51,408 nt of DNA, from NCBI GenBank assembly GCA_003482905.1, contig DMXM01000037.1, forward strand, positions 1 to 51,408. The letters are read 5' to 3'. Source of the stretch: Elusimicrobiota bacterium (GTDB lineage Bacteria > Elusimicrobiota > Elusimicrobia > Elusimicrobiales > UBA9959). Positions 1-7,951 of this stretch are shown here, in pieces. The notes beneath the pieces are model-generated. The model saw only the letters and a program-made list of their open reading frames with translations. It was not told where the DNA came from and ran no database searches. Every line of letters begins with the position of its first letter. Within the stretch, counting starts at the first letter, position 1. The position numbers were made by a program, and so were the translations under genes.

Positions 1-137
1 GGCTTTAAGGGGAGCAGTGGAGGGTGCTGTTTTTGACTACCTGCGAAGGCCCGATGGCGCTTACCCAAATCGCGAAAAATGGCTCAAGCTGTACACTTTG
101 GACCGGCGGAAACTGTACACTTTTGGACCGCCGCTAA
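1..137. mobile_element. Terminus of an insertion sequence, probably IS21-like
   Basis: Two near-identical units of about 21 bases, both beginning CTGTACACTTT and containing GGACCG, lie side by side at 89-109 and 113-134. Read on the minus strand the putative end starts TGTTAG at about 137, followed by GCGGCGGTCCAAAAGTGTAC. Repeated terminal motifs and a TG...CA outer dinucleotide are typical of IS21-family ends. The rest of the element lies left of the window, so no transposase can be seen and the family is an inference. The end sits exactly where the AIPR reading frame stops, and its TAG appears to supply that gene's stop codon. Confidence 0.55.
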
Positions 138-1354
138 CAGTTTGTGATCGTGTCGTCAAAAAACACAATCTCTTCTCCATCCTTAACAAGCAGCCCAACG
201 CCTTTTTCGTTGAAAAATTCTTTAACCTTTCTCTGGGTCTCATGGTTTGCTTTAAGGTTTACGATGTCAATGGGGTTTTGGGAGTTTGTTGCTTCCGCTA
301 TTTTAAAAGCGTGTTCGGGGGAAGCTTTAAAGACTCGTAGAATCACATTGGCCTTTCTAAATTGTTCATCGTATCGGCCGGGTTCGCTTTCAAATAGATC
401 TGCAAGTAGCCCTGTCGTTTGACCACCATTTACGATGCTCGCGCCAGTCAGGGTAAGATTGAACAATGCCCCAGCAGTAGGCTCTACTCTGTAGTCAGTG
501 CATACAATGGAAATTCCATTGTTAAGGAAGCAAAAGTCTTCCGGATGGGTTTTAAAGCAGTTTTCAATTCTTTTGTTTACGTTGCTCTTCTTTAAGAGAA
601 ATCTCACATTCTGGCTGAGTAGTTGTTTCTTTCCTGCGCGCATGTAAAAGTCTATGTAGTCATTAACCGAGCAGGAGGCGAGTAATCCTTCCATACAGGC
701 ATCTGGATTTCTGAAAATAGAATCGGTCTTGTCGCTCTCATCTTTGATGTTGATACGGAGAGTTCCATTCGCGGCTTGCGGTTCGCTTCCAAAAGCAGTC
801 GCATCAGCAAAAACGAATTCGATGTTTCGGCTCTGTGCATCCAGAATACATTGGAGGCTCTTATGATCTTCATGTATTACCCCGTTGGTCGCTAAAAATA
901 TTGTTATTGTTATCGACGGGTTGCCATTTTCGTTGAGCAATGTGCGATATCGGGCTATCTTTTCCTTAATTTTGTCATTCGGATTTTCTAAATCTCTGCC
1001 AGTTAGGATGGCAATAGCATTGGAGACTAATGTCTTAATTTCATCTCCTGTAAAGGTTCCTGTGTCGCCCGGAATATTTTTGTATTTAGATTGAATCAAA
1101 ACCAGCTCGGTAAGCGTATCGGCATCATCTGAATAGTGTAGGGCATCAATTTTGCAGTCGCCATCTCCCTCACAAATAGCGGAAAAGGCTTCTTGAAAAT
1201 TTAATTTATAATACTCCTCCAGAATGGAGATGCTAACGGCCCTGGTGTATTTTCCATTGTCATCCAGTCGCAGATTGGGCACTCTGTCAATGCGCTTCTT
1301 GTTTTCTTCAATTAGGGTTGTGAATTTGTTTAGCTTGGTTTTATGTATTGTCAT
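134..1354 (-). CDS. AIPR family (abortive infection phage resistance) protein, probably 3'-truncated
   Basis: The 406-residue product carries the hallmarks of the AIPR family (PF10592): an N-terminal GDGDCKIDALHY segment and a central FLNNGISIVC plus ASIVNGGQTT signature. Members have been linked to abortive phage infection; the biochemical activity is not evident here. Family members are commonly 500-700 residues, and this one stops right after FDDTITNC, with the last codons and TAG inside the insertion-sequence end. The C-terminus is therefore probably lost. It begins 42 bases after the KAP NTPase gene on the same strand, so the two are probably cotranscribed. Base composition is AT-richer than the chromosome to the right, in keeping with acquisition by transfer. 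The ATG lacks a strong Shine-Dalgarno. Confidence 0.85.
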   Translation of the reverse strand: MTIHKTKLNKFTTLIEENKKRIDRVPNLRLDDNGKYTRAVSISILEEYYKLNFQEAFSAICEGDGDCKIDALHYSDDADTLTELVLIQSKYKNIPGDTGTFTGDEIKTLVSNAIAILTGRDLENPNDKIKEKIARYRTLLNENGNPSITITIFLATNGVIHEDHKSLQCILDAQSRNIEFVFADATAFGSEPQAANGTLRINIKDESDKTDSIFRNPDACMEGLLASCSVNDYIDFYMRAGKKQLLSQNVRFLLKKSNVNKRIENCFKTHPEDFCFLNNGISIVCTDYRVEPTAGALFNLTLTGASIVNGGQTTGLLADLFESEPGRYDEQFRKANVILRVFKASPEHAFKIAEATNSQNPIDIVNLKANHETQRKVKEFFNEKGVGLLVKDGEEIVFFDDTITNC

Positions 1355-1396
1355 GAGATTGTGTGTCTGCGCTGATTTTTAGATCCGATTGCGCTT

Positions 1397-4300
1397 TTAT
1401 GAGTTTATGCGTGTGAGTAGAAGACTGTAGGAAGCCCTGTTGACTTCAGGGATGTCGGTGGTGGGCATATCGTCTAAAATGCCCTTAATTTTGCGATGGT
1501 TGCTGCTGGGGATATTTTCCATTTTGGACAGTATGTTGATGGCGAAAAAACGCTTTTCTGTGTTTAGATCAGCAAATATCGGAAACACTTTGCCCACCAA
1601 TAGCGTCTTTGTTCCGTCCTCAAGGAGATTTGAGTTTTCAGCGATGGCGTTCATTAAGTCATGGTTCTGTATAATCTTGTCTGAAGTGAGTTCCTCTAGT
1701 GTTTTATGCACAAAGCTGGAATATAACTCCGTATCTATTTCTTTGATTAATGGGATTAGTTTAATTCTTTGTTCTAAATCTCCTTCCGAGGCAACTTTGC
1801 CGGACAGTTTGGTTTTAATCGTTTGGCTCTTTGAGATGGTAATGAGCCACTGCTTGGCGCTTTGTCCCTGCGGGGTGGCTCCTTTTGCTAGTGCTAAATA
1901 ATGTGCAAGTATCTTTTGCGCCTGGGCATCACTAATCCCAGCGGTATCTGTGGACATTAGGAGCATCTTATTAATAGTCTCTGCGAATTCGGTTTTAACT
2001 GAATCATTCGGAGGGGTGATGCATTTGTCAATTATGGTTTGTGCAAATTCCCAATTGAATGCCCCTGTGGCGTCAACAATTTCTGCGCAACGGGTATTTG
2101 CATATGACATGACTTTCGAGGAAACAGCGGTGTTTAGGAAAGTTTTTAACCAATTGCAGGATCTCGCGCTTCTATCTAGGAGATATAACTCTTTTGCCAC
2201 ATCGAGAAAGGCGCAATAGGCTTTAATCGCTTCGGCGGAAACATTATTGGATCGTGTATATTGGGGAATAATGACGTTGGTGAATCTGTTTTCCATCACG
2301 TCGCTTAAGGATTTGGCGATGGGCTGGGAAACTTTGTCTATAACGCCAGTTAGTGGGGACAGCCAGTTGGCAAGGTTGTTAAGTTCCGCGGTTTGGAGGA
2401 AGCCAGATACTTTTGCCACATAGACATTGTTGGCCGCGATGGAGGATACGCCAAGTGCGGATAGCCTTTGAAAAATCGTTGCCCTAATTTGAATTTCAGC
2501 GGCACTTGTTGGTGGTAAAGTGTTGGCCAGCTGGATAAGTGTTTGGTCATTTAGTAAATGCCGCCAATGGCTGGCCTCTAGTATGGGGTTATACTCTGTG
2601 AAGTCATTGGGGGTTGTTGCGATAACATAAGAAAATGTTGCGGAAAGTTGTTTTAAATAATCCTCTCTATCTTTGAATCCTGAAATGAAGTGGAACAGTA
2701 GCTTTTTCTTGTTCTCAAATTGCGCTGTGGCGTTGCCGCTAATCGTTGTTATTATATTTCTGCTTAGTCTGTTAATTCCGTTTTGCTCCAGAAATAATGA
2801 AAATGAGACAAGCTGGGCAGCATCAAATCCGACTAAAAGACTTCTCATTTGCTTTGGATTAAGAAGGCTTTCAATCTTGGCCAGTTTGCCCCTGGAATAT
2901 TTTTCAACCAATTCATTTTTGTATTCGGGGTCACTATAAATCTTCAAAACCAATGCGAGGATATTGTTGCCGGAGGTTGCGTATAGCTGATTCTTAACAA
3001 CATCTTCATCAAGGCGATGCTCAATTCGTTCAAGCAGTCTGTCTAGTGTTATGTCTTGGTTTTTAACCTGCTTTTTTAGAGAGTCCCAATCTTGAGAAAT
3101 TATCAGGTTGTCAATTTGGTGTGGGATGTCGCCAAATAGATTCCTGTTGAGTATAAAGTTCTCAATTCCATCGGTATTGATATAGGCCGTTCGCATGAAG
3201 AACCGGTGCTGTTCGTCAGAAAGCGTTAGTGATGATATTGGACTGGGGGTGGGGGTTGGATTAGCTGTGTCGGCTTTCACTTTCCATGTCATGCTCTTCT
3301 CGTCAAGCTCAAAGCCGTTTGCGGCATATAGATAATTTAAGCGCTGAATAAACTTTGGGTCGTCCAGGAGTTTTGCGTATAGCTCGGGCCACTCTTCCCG
3401 AATAATAATAATTTTCGCTAGAGCGTCTAAATTCTCATGGTTGTTTGCATCAAAGTCGGAGCCGAGTTGATTTGCCAAGACTTGACGCTCTGTAAGGAAA
3501 GTATTTATGAATTGAATTATTCGCCGTGGATTCTTTGAGTATTCTTGAGTTATTATGGATATAGTTGTTTTGGGGAGCTTTAAGGCATGTCTATCATTTA
3601 ATTCCATGCAGAAATTCAGCATCTCAGTGGGGGAAAACTCTTTTATCTTAATCGTCGCGTTAAATAGTTTCCGTAAGAATTCATTCTTGTCTTTGTGCGA
3701 CATTTGAATGTACTTTCCGAGACCCAGGTCATCTACGGGGATAATAAATACTACGTTTTCTATCTCCAAAAAATTCTTTACGGTCAGGAGTAGTTCTAAC
3801 GCCAAGTTTTTTTCGCAGCGATCAATATTGTCTATGACAATCACCAGTTTTGTTATGTGGCGTGGTTCACCTAGGAACCCCTTTATCCAGCTTTCCGGTC
3901 TATTTGCGGGAATAAGGGTTCCTATGATATCTTTAAAAATACCGTCAAATTGTTCGGGGGTAAAAACGTGCGGTTTGGTTACAGAAATCTTATATTCAAT
4001 AAATGTTTCTTTTAGGATAAAAGCCCCAGCAGTTAAAAATACTCCAATAAGACTGAAGACTGCTTTCTGGGTAAGGCTGATTTCTGTGGAAAAATTAAAT
4101 AGTAATAGGGCAAGGGGGGATAGCGCTATGGGGACTAACCACCATTTTTTGTTGATATGAACATTGTGGTCAATCTCTTCATGGCGGTCTGTATAGAATT
4201 TATTGAGATCTGATGTCGCATCCAATTTGAAGAAGTCTTTTAGTTGTAATAAAAAAGTTCTTCGGAAGGAATCTTTGGAATATTTCCACGCGTCATATCT

Positions 4301-4513
4301 AAAAACCTTAATCTTTGAATCGTCGCCAAACTTCTCTTCCAGGGTTTTAATGATTGATGATTTCCCCGTTCCCCATCCACCCAAGAGTCCTATTGTAAAC
4401 GGGGTGTCGCAATTCGTTATTATGTTGTGCAGGGTTTCCGCATAGGGGAGTGTTCCCAGTAGGTCGTGACCTTCTAGATTGATTTCCTGGTCTTTGATGT
4501 ATTTGAATTCCAT
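1397..4513 (-). CDS. KAP family P-loop NTPase with two membrane segments
   Basis: The product is about 1038 residues. A Walker A motif, GGWGTGKSS, lies near residue 46, and a Walker B segment, LVIVIDNIDRC, near 225. Two hydrophobic stretches (WWLVPIALSPLALLLF and AVFSLIGVFLTAGAF, about 125-170) sit between them, the layout of KAP NTPases (PF07693), which are typically membrane-anchored and include the phage-exclusion protein PifA. The C-terminal 550 or so residues match nothing I recognise. I chose the ATG at 4513 (MEFKYIKDQ) over an upstream one at 4537 because GGGAG lies 8 bases before it. It precedes the AIPR gene on the same strand; together they look like a two-gene defence cassette, which is an inference from family and context. 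AT-rich codon use sets it apart from its right-hand neighbours. Confidence 0.85.
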   Translation of the reverse strand: MEFKYIKDQEINLEGHDLLGTLPYAETLHNIITNCDTPFTIGLLGGWGTGKSSIIKTLEEKFGDDSKIKVFRYDAWKYSKDSFRRTFLLQLKDFFKLDATSDLNKFYTDRHEEIDHNVHINKKWWLVPIALSPLALLLFNFSTEISLTQKAVFSLIGVFLTAGAFILKETFIEYKISVTKPHVFTPEQFDGIFKDIIGTLIPANRPESWIKGFLGEPRHITKLVIVIDNIDRCEKNLALELLLTVKNFLEIENVVFIIPVDDLGLGKYIQMSHKDKNEFLRKLFNATIKIKEFSPTEMLNFCMELNDRHALKLPKTTISIITQEYSKNPRRIIQFINTFLTERQVLANQLGSDFDANNHENLDALAKIIIIREEWPELYAKLLDDPKFIQRLNYLYAANGFELDEKSMTWKVKADTANPTPTPSPISSLTLSDEQHRFFMRTAYINTDGIENFILNRNLFGDIPHQIDNLIISQDWDSLKKQVKNQDITLDRLLERIEHRLDEDVVKNQLYATSGNNILALVLKIYSDPEYKNELVEKYSRGKLAKIESLLNPKQMRSLLVGFDAAQLVSFSLFLEQNGINRLSRNIITTISGNATAQFENKKKLLFHFISGFKDREDYLKQLSATFSYVIATTPNDFTEYNPILEASHWRHLLNDQTLIQLANTLPPTSAAEIQIRATIFQRLSALGVSSIAANNVYVAKVSGFLQTAELNNLANWLSPLTGVIDKVSQPIAKSLSDVMENRFTNVIIPQYTRSNNVSAEAIKAYCAFLDVAKELYLLDRSARSCNWLKTFLNTAVSSKVMSYANTRCAEIVDATGAFNWEFAQTIIDKCITPPNDSVKTEFAETINKMLLMSTDTAGISDAQAQKILAHYLALAKGATPQGQSAKQWLITISKSQTIKTKLSGKVASEGDLEQRIKLIPLIKEIDTELYSSFVHKTLEELTSDKIIQNHDLMNAIAENSNLLEDGTKTLLVGKVFPIFADLNTEKRFFAINILSKMENIPSSNHRKIKGILDDMPTTDIPEVNRASYSLLLTRINS

Positions 4514-4571
4514 ATAAGGGCTCCCAATAAGGTGCAATCGCGATTAAAATCATCCATGCGTGGCTTGGATG

Positions 4572-4960
4572 CTGTACGTCTGGCCAGAGGATCTGATGGT
4601 TATGCTTCCGGTGTTGTAGCGTTCCCTAGCCCTCTTCTTATTATATCCTTTGGGTGCTGTTTCGGCAAAATGCCTAGAACGGCTCTTGCCTTAGGTTGCG
4701 GGGTTCGAGGAATTAGTCTCCTGGCCACATTTTAATGTTTCTATGTGCTTTTGGCCAAGGTTCTGAGGGGTACTCCCTAAAAGTAGTTGCTATCTACGGC
4801 CTTTTGTGTCATTTCGTTTGGGGTATAGGTGGGCAGGGTTTTGTCGGAAGATCGCTCATGATAGCTGATATCTATGTGGTTTTGTGCGCCAAAAGTGGTG
4901 CGGTCAGTGGTGCGGTCGGAGGGGCAAAAATGGGCAAAATCGGACAAAGTGGCGCAAAGT
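4572..4960. repeat. Degenerate direct repeats upstream of the KAP-AIPR pair
   Basis: Three diverged copies can be aligned by eye. They start at about 4572 (CTGTACGTCTGGCCAGAGG), 4741 (CTATGTGCTTTTGGCCAAGG) and 4872 (CTATGTGGTTTTGTGCGCC). The first two stay alignable for about 90 bases at roughly 60% identity. No credible gene lies in 4538-5035 on either strand; the stretch must hold the KAP promoter and the scar of integration beside the tRNA half. A short direct repeat, GTGGTGCGGTC, also occurs twice near 4900-4920. No function is proposed. Confidence 0.35.
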
Positions 4961-5037
4961 CAAAAAGCGCGAAAAGTGCTTATTTTTAGAGGGGAAAGTG
5001 CTCTCAAGCTGCTTGACGGGGATTGGGTCGTTTTGGG

Positions 5038-5075
5038 TTACAAAACAGCTGCTCTACCAGCTGAGCTAAGTCGGC
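5038..5075 (-). tRNA. 5' half of tRNA-Thr (anticodon TGT), interrupted in the anticodon loop
   Basis: Read on the minus strand from 5075, this is a normal tRNA 5' half: acceptor strand GCCGACT, TA, D-arm GCTC-AGCTGGTA-GAGC, A26, anticodon stem GCTGT, loop TTTGTAA with anticodon TGT. An intact gene should continue with ACAGC and a variable loop, T-arm and AGTCGGC. Instead it continues CCCAAAACGACC, with no pairing partner. No 3' half was found in 1-5035. The break lies at the junction with the AT-rich KAP/AIPR block, as expected where an integrating element has used a tRNA gene as attachment site. Either a 3' half lies left of the window or the gene is dead. Confidence 0.75.
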
Positions 5076-5113
5076 GATCGAATACAATTTTAGCAAGTTT
5101 TATCCGCCTTTGT

Positions 5114-5119
5114 TATAAT
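5114..5119 (+). promoter_or_regulatory. -10 box of the PfpI gene
   Basis: A perfect TATAAT preceded by TG (TGTTATAATGG) lies 27 bases before the PfpI start codon. No good -35 box is seen 16-18 bases upstream (TTAGCA at best). The strong GGGAGGGAG ribosome binding site follows at 5132-5140. Confidence 0.6.
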
Positions 5120-5146
5120 GGTTTTGGGGTTGGGAGGGAGATATAT

Positions 5147-5653
5147 ATGAAAAAAATAGCCATGTTCATAGCTTTTCATGGGTTCCGGGACGAAGAGTAT
5201 ACGGAGCCGAAGAAGATACTGGAGACGGCCGGGCACAAGGTGGTAACGGTTTCCACCGCCAAAGGCGAGGCCAGGGGTAAATTCCGGGTCACGGCGCAGG
5301 TGGATAAGACGGTGGACGAAATAAACGCCGCCGATTATGACGCGCTTACCCTGGTGGGCGGGCCCGGAGCGCTGGAATACCTGGATACGCCCAAGGTCTA
5401 CGCTGTCTTTAAAAAAGCCATGGAGTTGGGGAAACTGGTGGGGGCGATATGTATTTCGCCGGTGATACTGGCCCGCGCCGGCCTGCTGAAAGGTAAAAAA
5501 GCGGCCTGCTGGCCGGACGGCGGGGCCGAGGTTGAAAAGAGCGGCGGGAAATATACAGGCGCGGAGGTTGAGATAGACGGCAAACTGATAACCGCCAGCG
5601 GCCCGCTGCCGGCCAAAAAATACGGACAGGCGCTGACCGAAGCTTTGAAATAA
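5147..5653 (+). CDS. DJ-1/PfpI family protein (class I glutamine amidotransferase-like)
   Basis: The 168-residue protein has the DJ-1/PfpI fold signature. It opens KKIAMFIAFHGFRDEEYTEP, has the DALTLVGGPGALEYL strand-turn, and a nucleophile-elbow region GAICISPVILARAGLLKGKKA in which the Cys is the expected catalytic residue. Family members act as proteases, chaperones or deglycase-type hydrolases; the specific activity cannot be read from sequence. The frame is open upstream through the tRNA fragment, but the start at 5147 is fixed by GGGAGGGAG, the -10 box at 5114, and the family's usual length. It is the first gene right of the integration scar and has host-like high GC. Confidence 0.9.
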   Translation: MKKIAMFIAFHGFRDEEYTEPKKILETAGHKVVTVSTAKGEARGKFRVTAQVDKTVDEINAADYDALTLVGGPGALEYLDTPKVYAVFKKAMELGKLVGAICISPVILARAGLLKGKKAACWPDGGAEVEKSGGKYTGAEVEIDGKLITASGPLPAKKYGQALTEALK

Positions 5654-5680
5654 AAGATAGCGGGGATTTAAGGAGAAAAT

Positions 5681-6301
5681 ATGAGGATATTAACGGCGGG
5701 TTTATTGGCGGTAATGCTGGCCGGCGGGGCGGCCGCCGGCGAACAAAAAAAACAAGCGGCCGACGCCTGGAAAACAAAGACCTTTACCGCGGAGGAACTT
5801 AAGAAATATAACGGCAGGGACGGCATGCCGGTCTACGCGGCGGTGGACGGCATAGTCTACGACCTCTCCGGGTCCAAATACTGGAAGGCCGGCCGGCACA
5901 TGAAAATGCACGACGCCGGCACAGACCTGAGCTCGGCCATACATGACCGGGCGCCGAAGACGATACACAAGGACGGGAAGATCCTTGAAAATATGCCCAA
6001 GGTGGGCGTGATGGCCGGGCCCGAAGCGGAAAAGACGGCCGCCGCGCCGCAGCAGCCGGCGGAGTCAAAATTACTAACCATGCATAAGATAACGAAAGAG
6101 GAAATAGGGCTGGAGACAGCCTGCCCTGTGACGGGAGAAAAAATAACGGTGTCGGAGAAAACGCCCGCCCTGGATTTTAAGGGAAAGACCTATTATTTTT
6201 CAAGTCCGTCCAGTCTTCAAAAGTTTGTCAGTCAGAACAAAGATTACATGGGCGGTCTGAAGGATAAGGCCAAAAACCTTTTTAAGAAAAAGAAGGGTTG
6301 A
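5681..6301 (+). CDS. Secreted cytochrome b5-like heme domain fused to a YHS-like domain
   Basis: The 206-residue protein starts with a signal peptide (MRILTAGLLAVMLAGGAAAG). Residues of about 33-110 form a cytochrome b5-like heme/steroid-binding domain: FTAEELKKYNGRDGMPVYAAVDGIVYDLS, then YWKAGRHMKMHDAGTDLS, with His in the loop positions where such domains bind heme. Residues 145-195 resemble a YHS metal-binding domain (CPVTGEKI...DFKGKTYYFSSPSSLQKFV), but the usual FCS Cys is Ser here. A Lys-rich tail closes the protein. AAGGAG lies 6 bases before the start. It converges on aroA and overlaps its 3' end by 20 bases. A periplasmic redox or ligand-binding role is likely but unproven. Confidence 0.75.
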   Translation: MRILTAGLLAVMLAGGAAAGEQKKQAADAWKTKTFTAEELKKYNGRDGMPVYAAVDGIVYDLSGSKYWKAGRHMKMHDAGTDLSSAIHDRAPKTIHKDGKILENMPKVGVMAGPEAEKTAAAPQQPAESKLLTMHKITKEEIGLETACPVTGEKITVSEKTPALDFKGKTYYFSSPSSLQKFVSQNKDYMGGLKDKAKNLFKKKKG

Positions 6302-7526
6302 AAACTTTTCTGAAGTCCTTCCAGAAGCCCGGGTATGATTTGTTCACGCAGCCCGGGTTTCTTATTTCCAGCCCGGGGCACACCAGCGCCGCCGCTGCGG
6401 CCGCCATGGCTATGCGGTGGTCGTTGAAGGTTTCCACCGGCTCCGCCGCCGCAAAAGCCGGCCGGCCGATGACCCTCATGGAGCCGCCCTTATAGGAAGC
6501 GGTTACCCGCAGCGCGGCCAGCAGCGCCAGGGTGCTTTCTATCCGGTCGGATTCTTTTGTGCGCAGGCCCTCTATACCGCCTATGACGGTGGTGCCGTGG
6601 GCGCGCGCCGCCATCAGGGCCAGCAGGGGAACTTCGTCTATCATGGCGGGTATCTCCGGCGCCCTGATAACAGCGGCCCTGAGGCGTGAAACGGAAACTT
6701 CTATTTCTCCATATGGCTCCGGGAAGGCCTCCACCGCCCTAATTTTTATTACGGCGCCCATTTTTTGCAGGGCTTTTATGAAACCCAGCCTGGCGGGGTT
6801 GAGGCCGCAGGAAATTATCTTAAGCGGACGCCCGGCCAGGACAGCGGCGGCAATAAAAGGCGCGGCCGAGGAGATGTCCCCCGGCACTGTCAGCGGCCTG
6901 GCGGTGAGAGGGCCCGGTTCAAGTTTTATGCGGGCGCCGGCCGTAATTATTTTTGCGCCCATCAGGGCCAGCAGCCGCTCGGTGTGGTCGCGCGTGGGAG
7001 CGCTCTCTTTGATCTCCAGGGGGCCGCGGGCGTTAAGGCCGGCCAGCAGCAGCGCCGATTTTATCTGGGCGCTTTCTATGCCGGAGATCTTCGCGCCTTT
7101 CAGCGAGGCCGGTTTTATTGAAAGCGGCAGGCGGCCATTGGAGGTTTTTACTGCGGCGCCTATCTTTTTTAACGCGGCGGCCAGGGGTTCCATGGGCCTG
7201 TTTAGAAGCGAGCCGCTCCCCGTTACTACGGAGGGGAAATCCTGCCCGGCAAGTATGCCTGGCAGCAGGCGCGCCAGCGCCCCGGATTCCCCGGCGTCCA
7301 GCGCTGCGCCGGGTACTCTGAAGCCTTTCAGGCCCCGGCCTTCCACTATATAGGCGTTGCCGTCGCGGCAAAGCCTTATTCCCAGCGCTTCAAGACACCG
7401 GATGGTGGCCTCGGTGTCGGCGCAGAGCAGGGGGTTTTCAATACGAGCGCTGCCGCCGGCCATGGCGGCCAGCAGCAAAGCTCGTATGGTTATGGATTTG
7501 TCCGGCGGCGGAGTATAGGTTTTCAT
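6282..7526 (-). CDS. aroA: 3-phosphoshikimate 1-carboxyvinyltransferase (EPSP synthase)
   Basis: The enzyme transfers the enolpyruvyl group of PEP to shikimate-3-phosphate, the sixth shikimate-pathway step. The 414-residue protein shows PPDKSITIRALLLAAMAGG at the N-terminus (substrate-binding Lys), DAGESGALARLLPGILAG in the conserved Gly-rich site, PGDISSAAPFIAAA, and the C-terminal TKESDRI and FNDHRIAMAAA motifs. Its start overlaps the aroQ stop by 4 bases, so it is translated as the last cistron of the shikimate operon. Length is normal for the family. The Gly-rich site differs from the proteobacterial GNAGTAMR form, so class I versus class II behaviour cannot be called from sequence alone. 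Confidence 0.95.
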   Translation of the reverse strand: MKTYTPPPDKSITIRALLLAAMAGGSARIENPLLCADTEATIRCLEALGIRLCRDGNAYIVEGRGLKGFRVPGAALDAGESGALARLLPGILAGQDFPSVVTGSGSLLNRPMEPLAAALKKIGAAVKTSNGRLPLSIKPASLKGAKISGIESAQIKSALLLAGLNARGPLEIKESAPTRDHTERLLALMGAKIITAGARIKLEPGPLTARPLTVPGDISSAAPFIAAAVLAGRPLKIISCGLNPARLGFIKALQKMGAVIKIRAVEAFPEPYGEIEVSVSRLRAAVIRAPEIPAMIDEVPLLALMAARAHGTTVIGGIEGLRTKESDRIESTLALLAALRVTASYKGGSMRVIGRPAFAAAEPVETFNDHRIAMAAAAAALVCPGLEIRNPGCVNKSYPGFWKDFRKVFNPSFS

Positions 7527-7951
7527 CTAATTCCGGCGCAAAGATCCAGCGCTTTCAGATACGAGAAGATCCCTTCTCCCATAAACTGCGCCTGGCAGAC
7601 GGGTTTTATTACCGAGATCCTGCGGAAGGGCTCGCGCTTTGAAATGTCGGACAGGTGGACCTCGGCGGCCGGAAGTTCCAGCGCCTCTATGGCGTCGCGT
7701 ATGGCGTAGCTGTAGTGGGTGTAGGCGGCCGGGTTGATGACCAGCGCGTCGGCCCAGGCGGCGTTGGCGGTCAGCAGATCTATTATTTCGCCCTCGCAGT
7801 TGCTTTGGAAAATACGCACCTTGACCTTAAGCCAGGCGGCATGTTCCCTTAAGGCCGCGTTCAACTGCGCCAGCGTGGCTTTCCCGTAAATTTCTGGGCG
7901 GCGTTTTCCGAGCAGGTGCAGGTTGGGACCGTGGATGACGAGAACGTTCAT
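7523..7951 (-). CDS. aroQ: Type II 3-dehydroquinate dehydratase
   Basis: This is the small (142-residue) dodecameric-type dehydroquinase that converts 3-dehydroquinate to 3-dehydroshikimate. Visible motifs are IHGPNLHLLGKRRPEIYG (catalytic Arg and Tyr region), FQSNCEGEIID, INPAAYTHYSYAIRDAI and EVHLSDISKREPFR, all diagnostic of type II enzymes. Both ends overlap neighbours by 4 bases (aroB upstream, aroA downstream), indicating translational coupling. Confidence 0.95.
   Translation of the reverse strand: MNVLVIHGPNLHLLGKRRPEIYGKATLAQLNAALREHAAWLKVKVRIFQSNCEGEIIDLLTANAAWADALVINPAAYTHYSYAIRDAIEALELPAAEVHLSDISKREPFRRISVIKPVCQAQFMGEGIFSYLKALDLCAGIR

Noticed and set aside
4697..4725. A second tRNA fragment (GGGTTCGAGG, T-arm-like)
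   Set aside because: It has no pairing T-stem or acceptor partner and lies on the opposite strand to the tRNA-Thr half.
5000..5075. Group I intron inside the tRNA-Thr anticodon loop
   Set aside because: No 3' tRNA half follows within the gap, and no intron core elements were seen.
4874..5146. N-terminal extension of the PfpI protein
   Set aside because: It would translate the tRNA fragment and run across a promoter and a strong ribosome binding site; the family starts at 5147.
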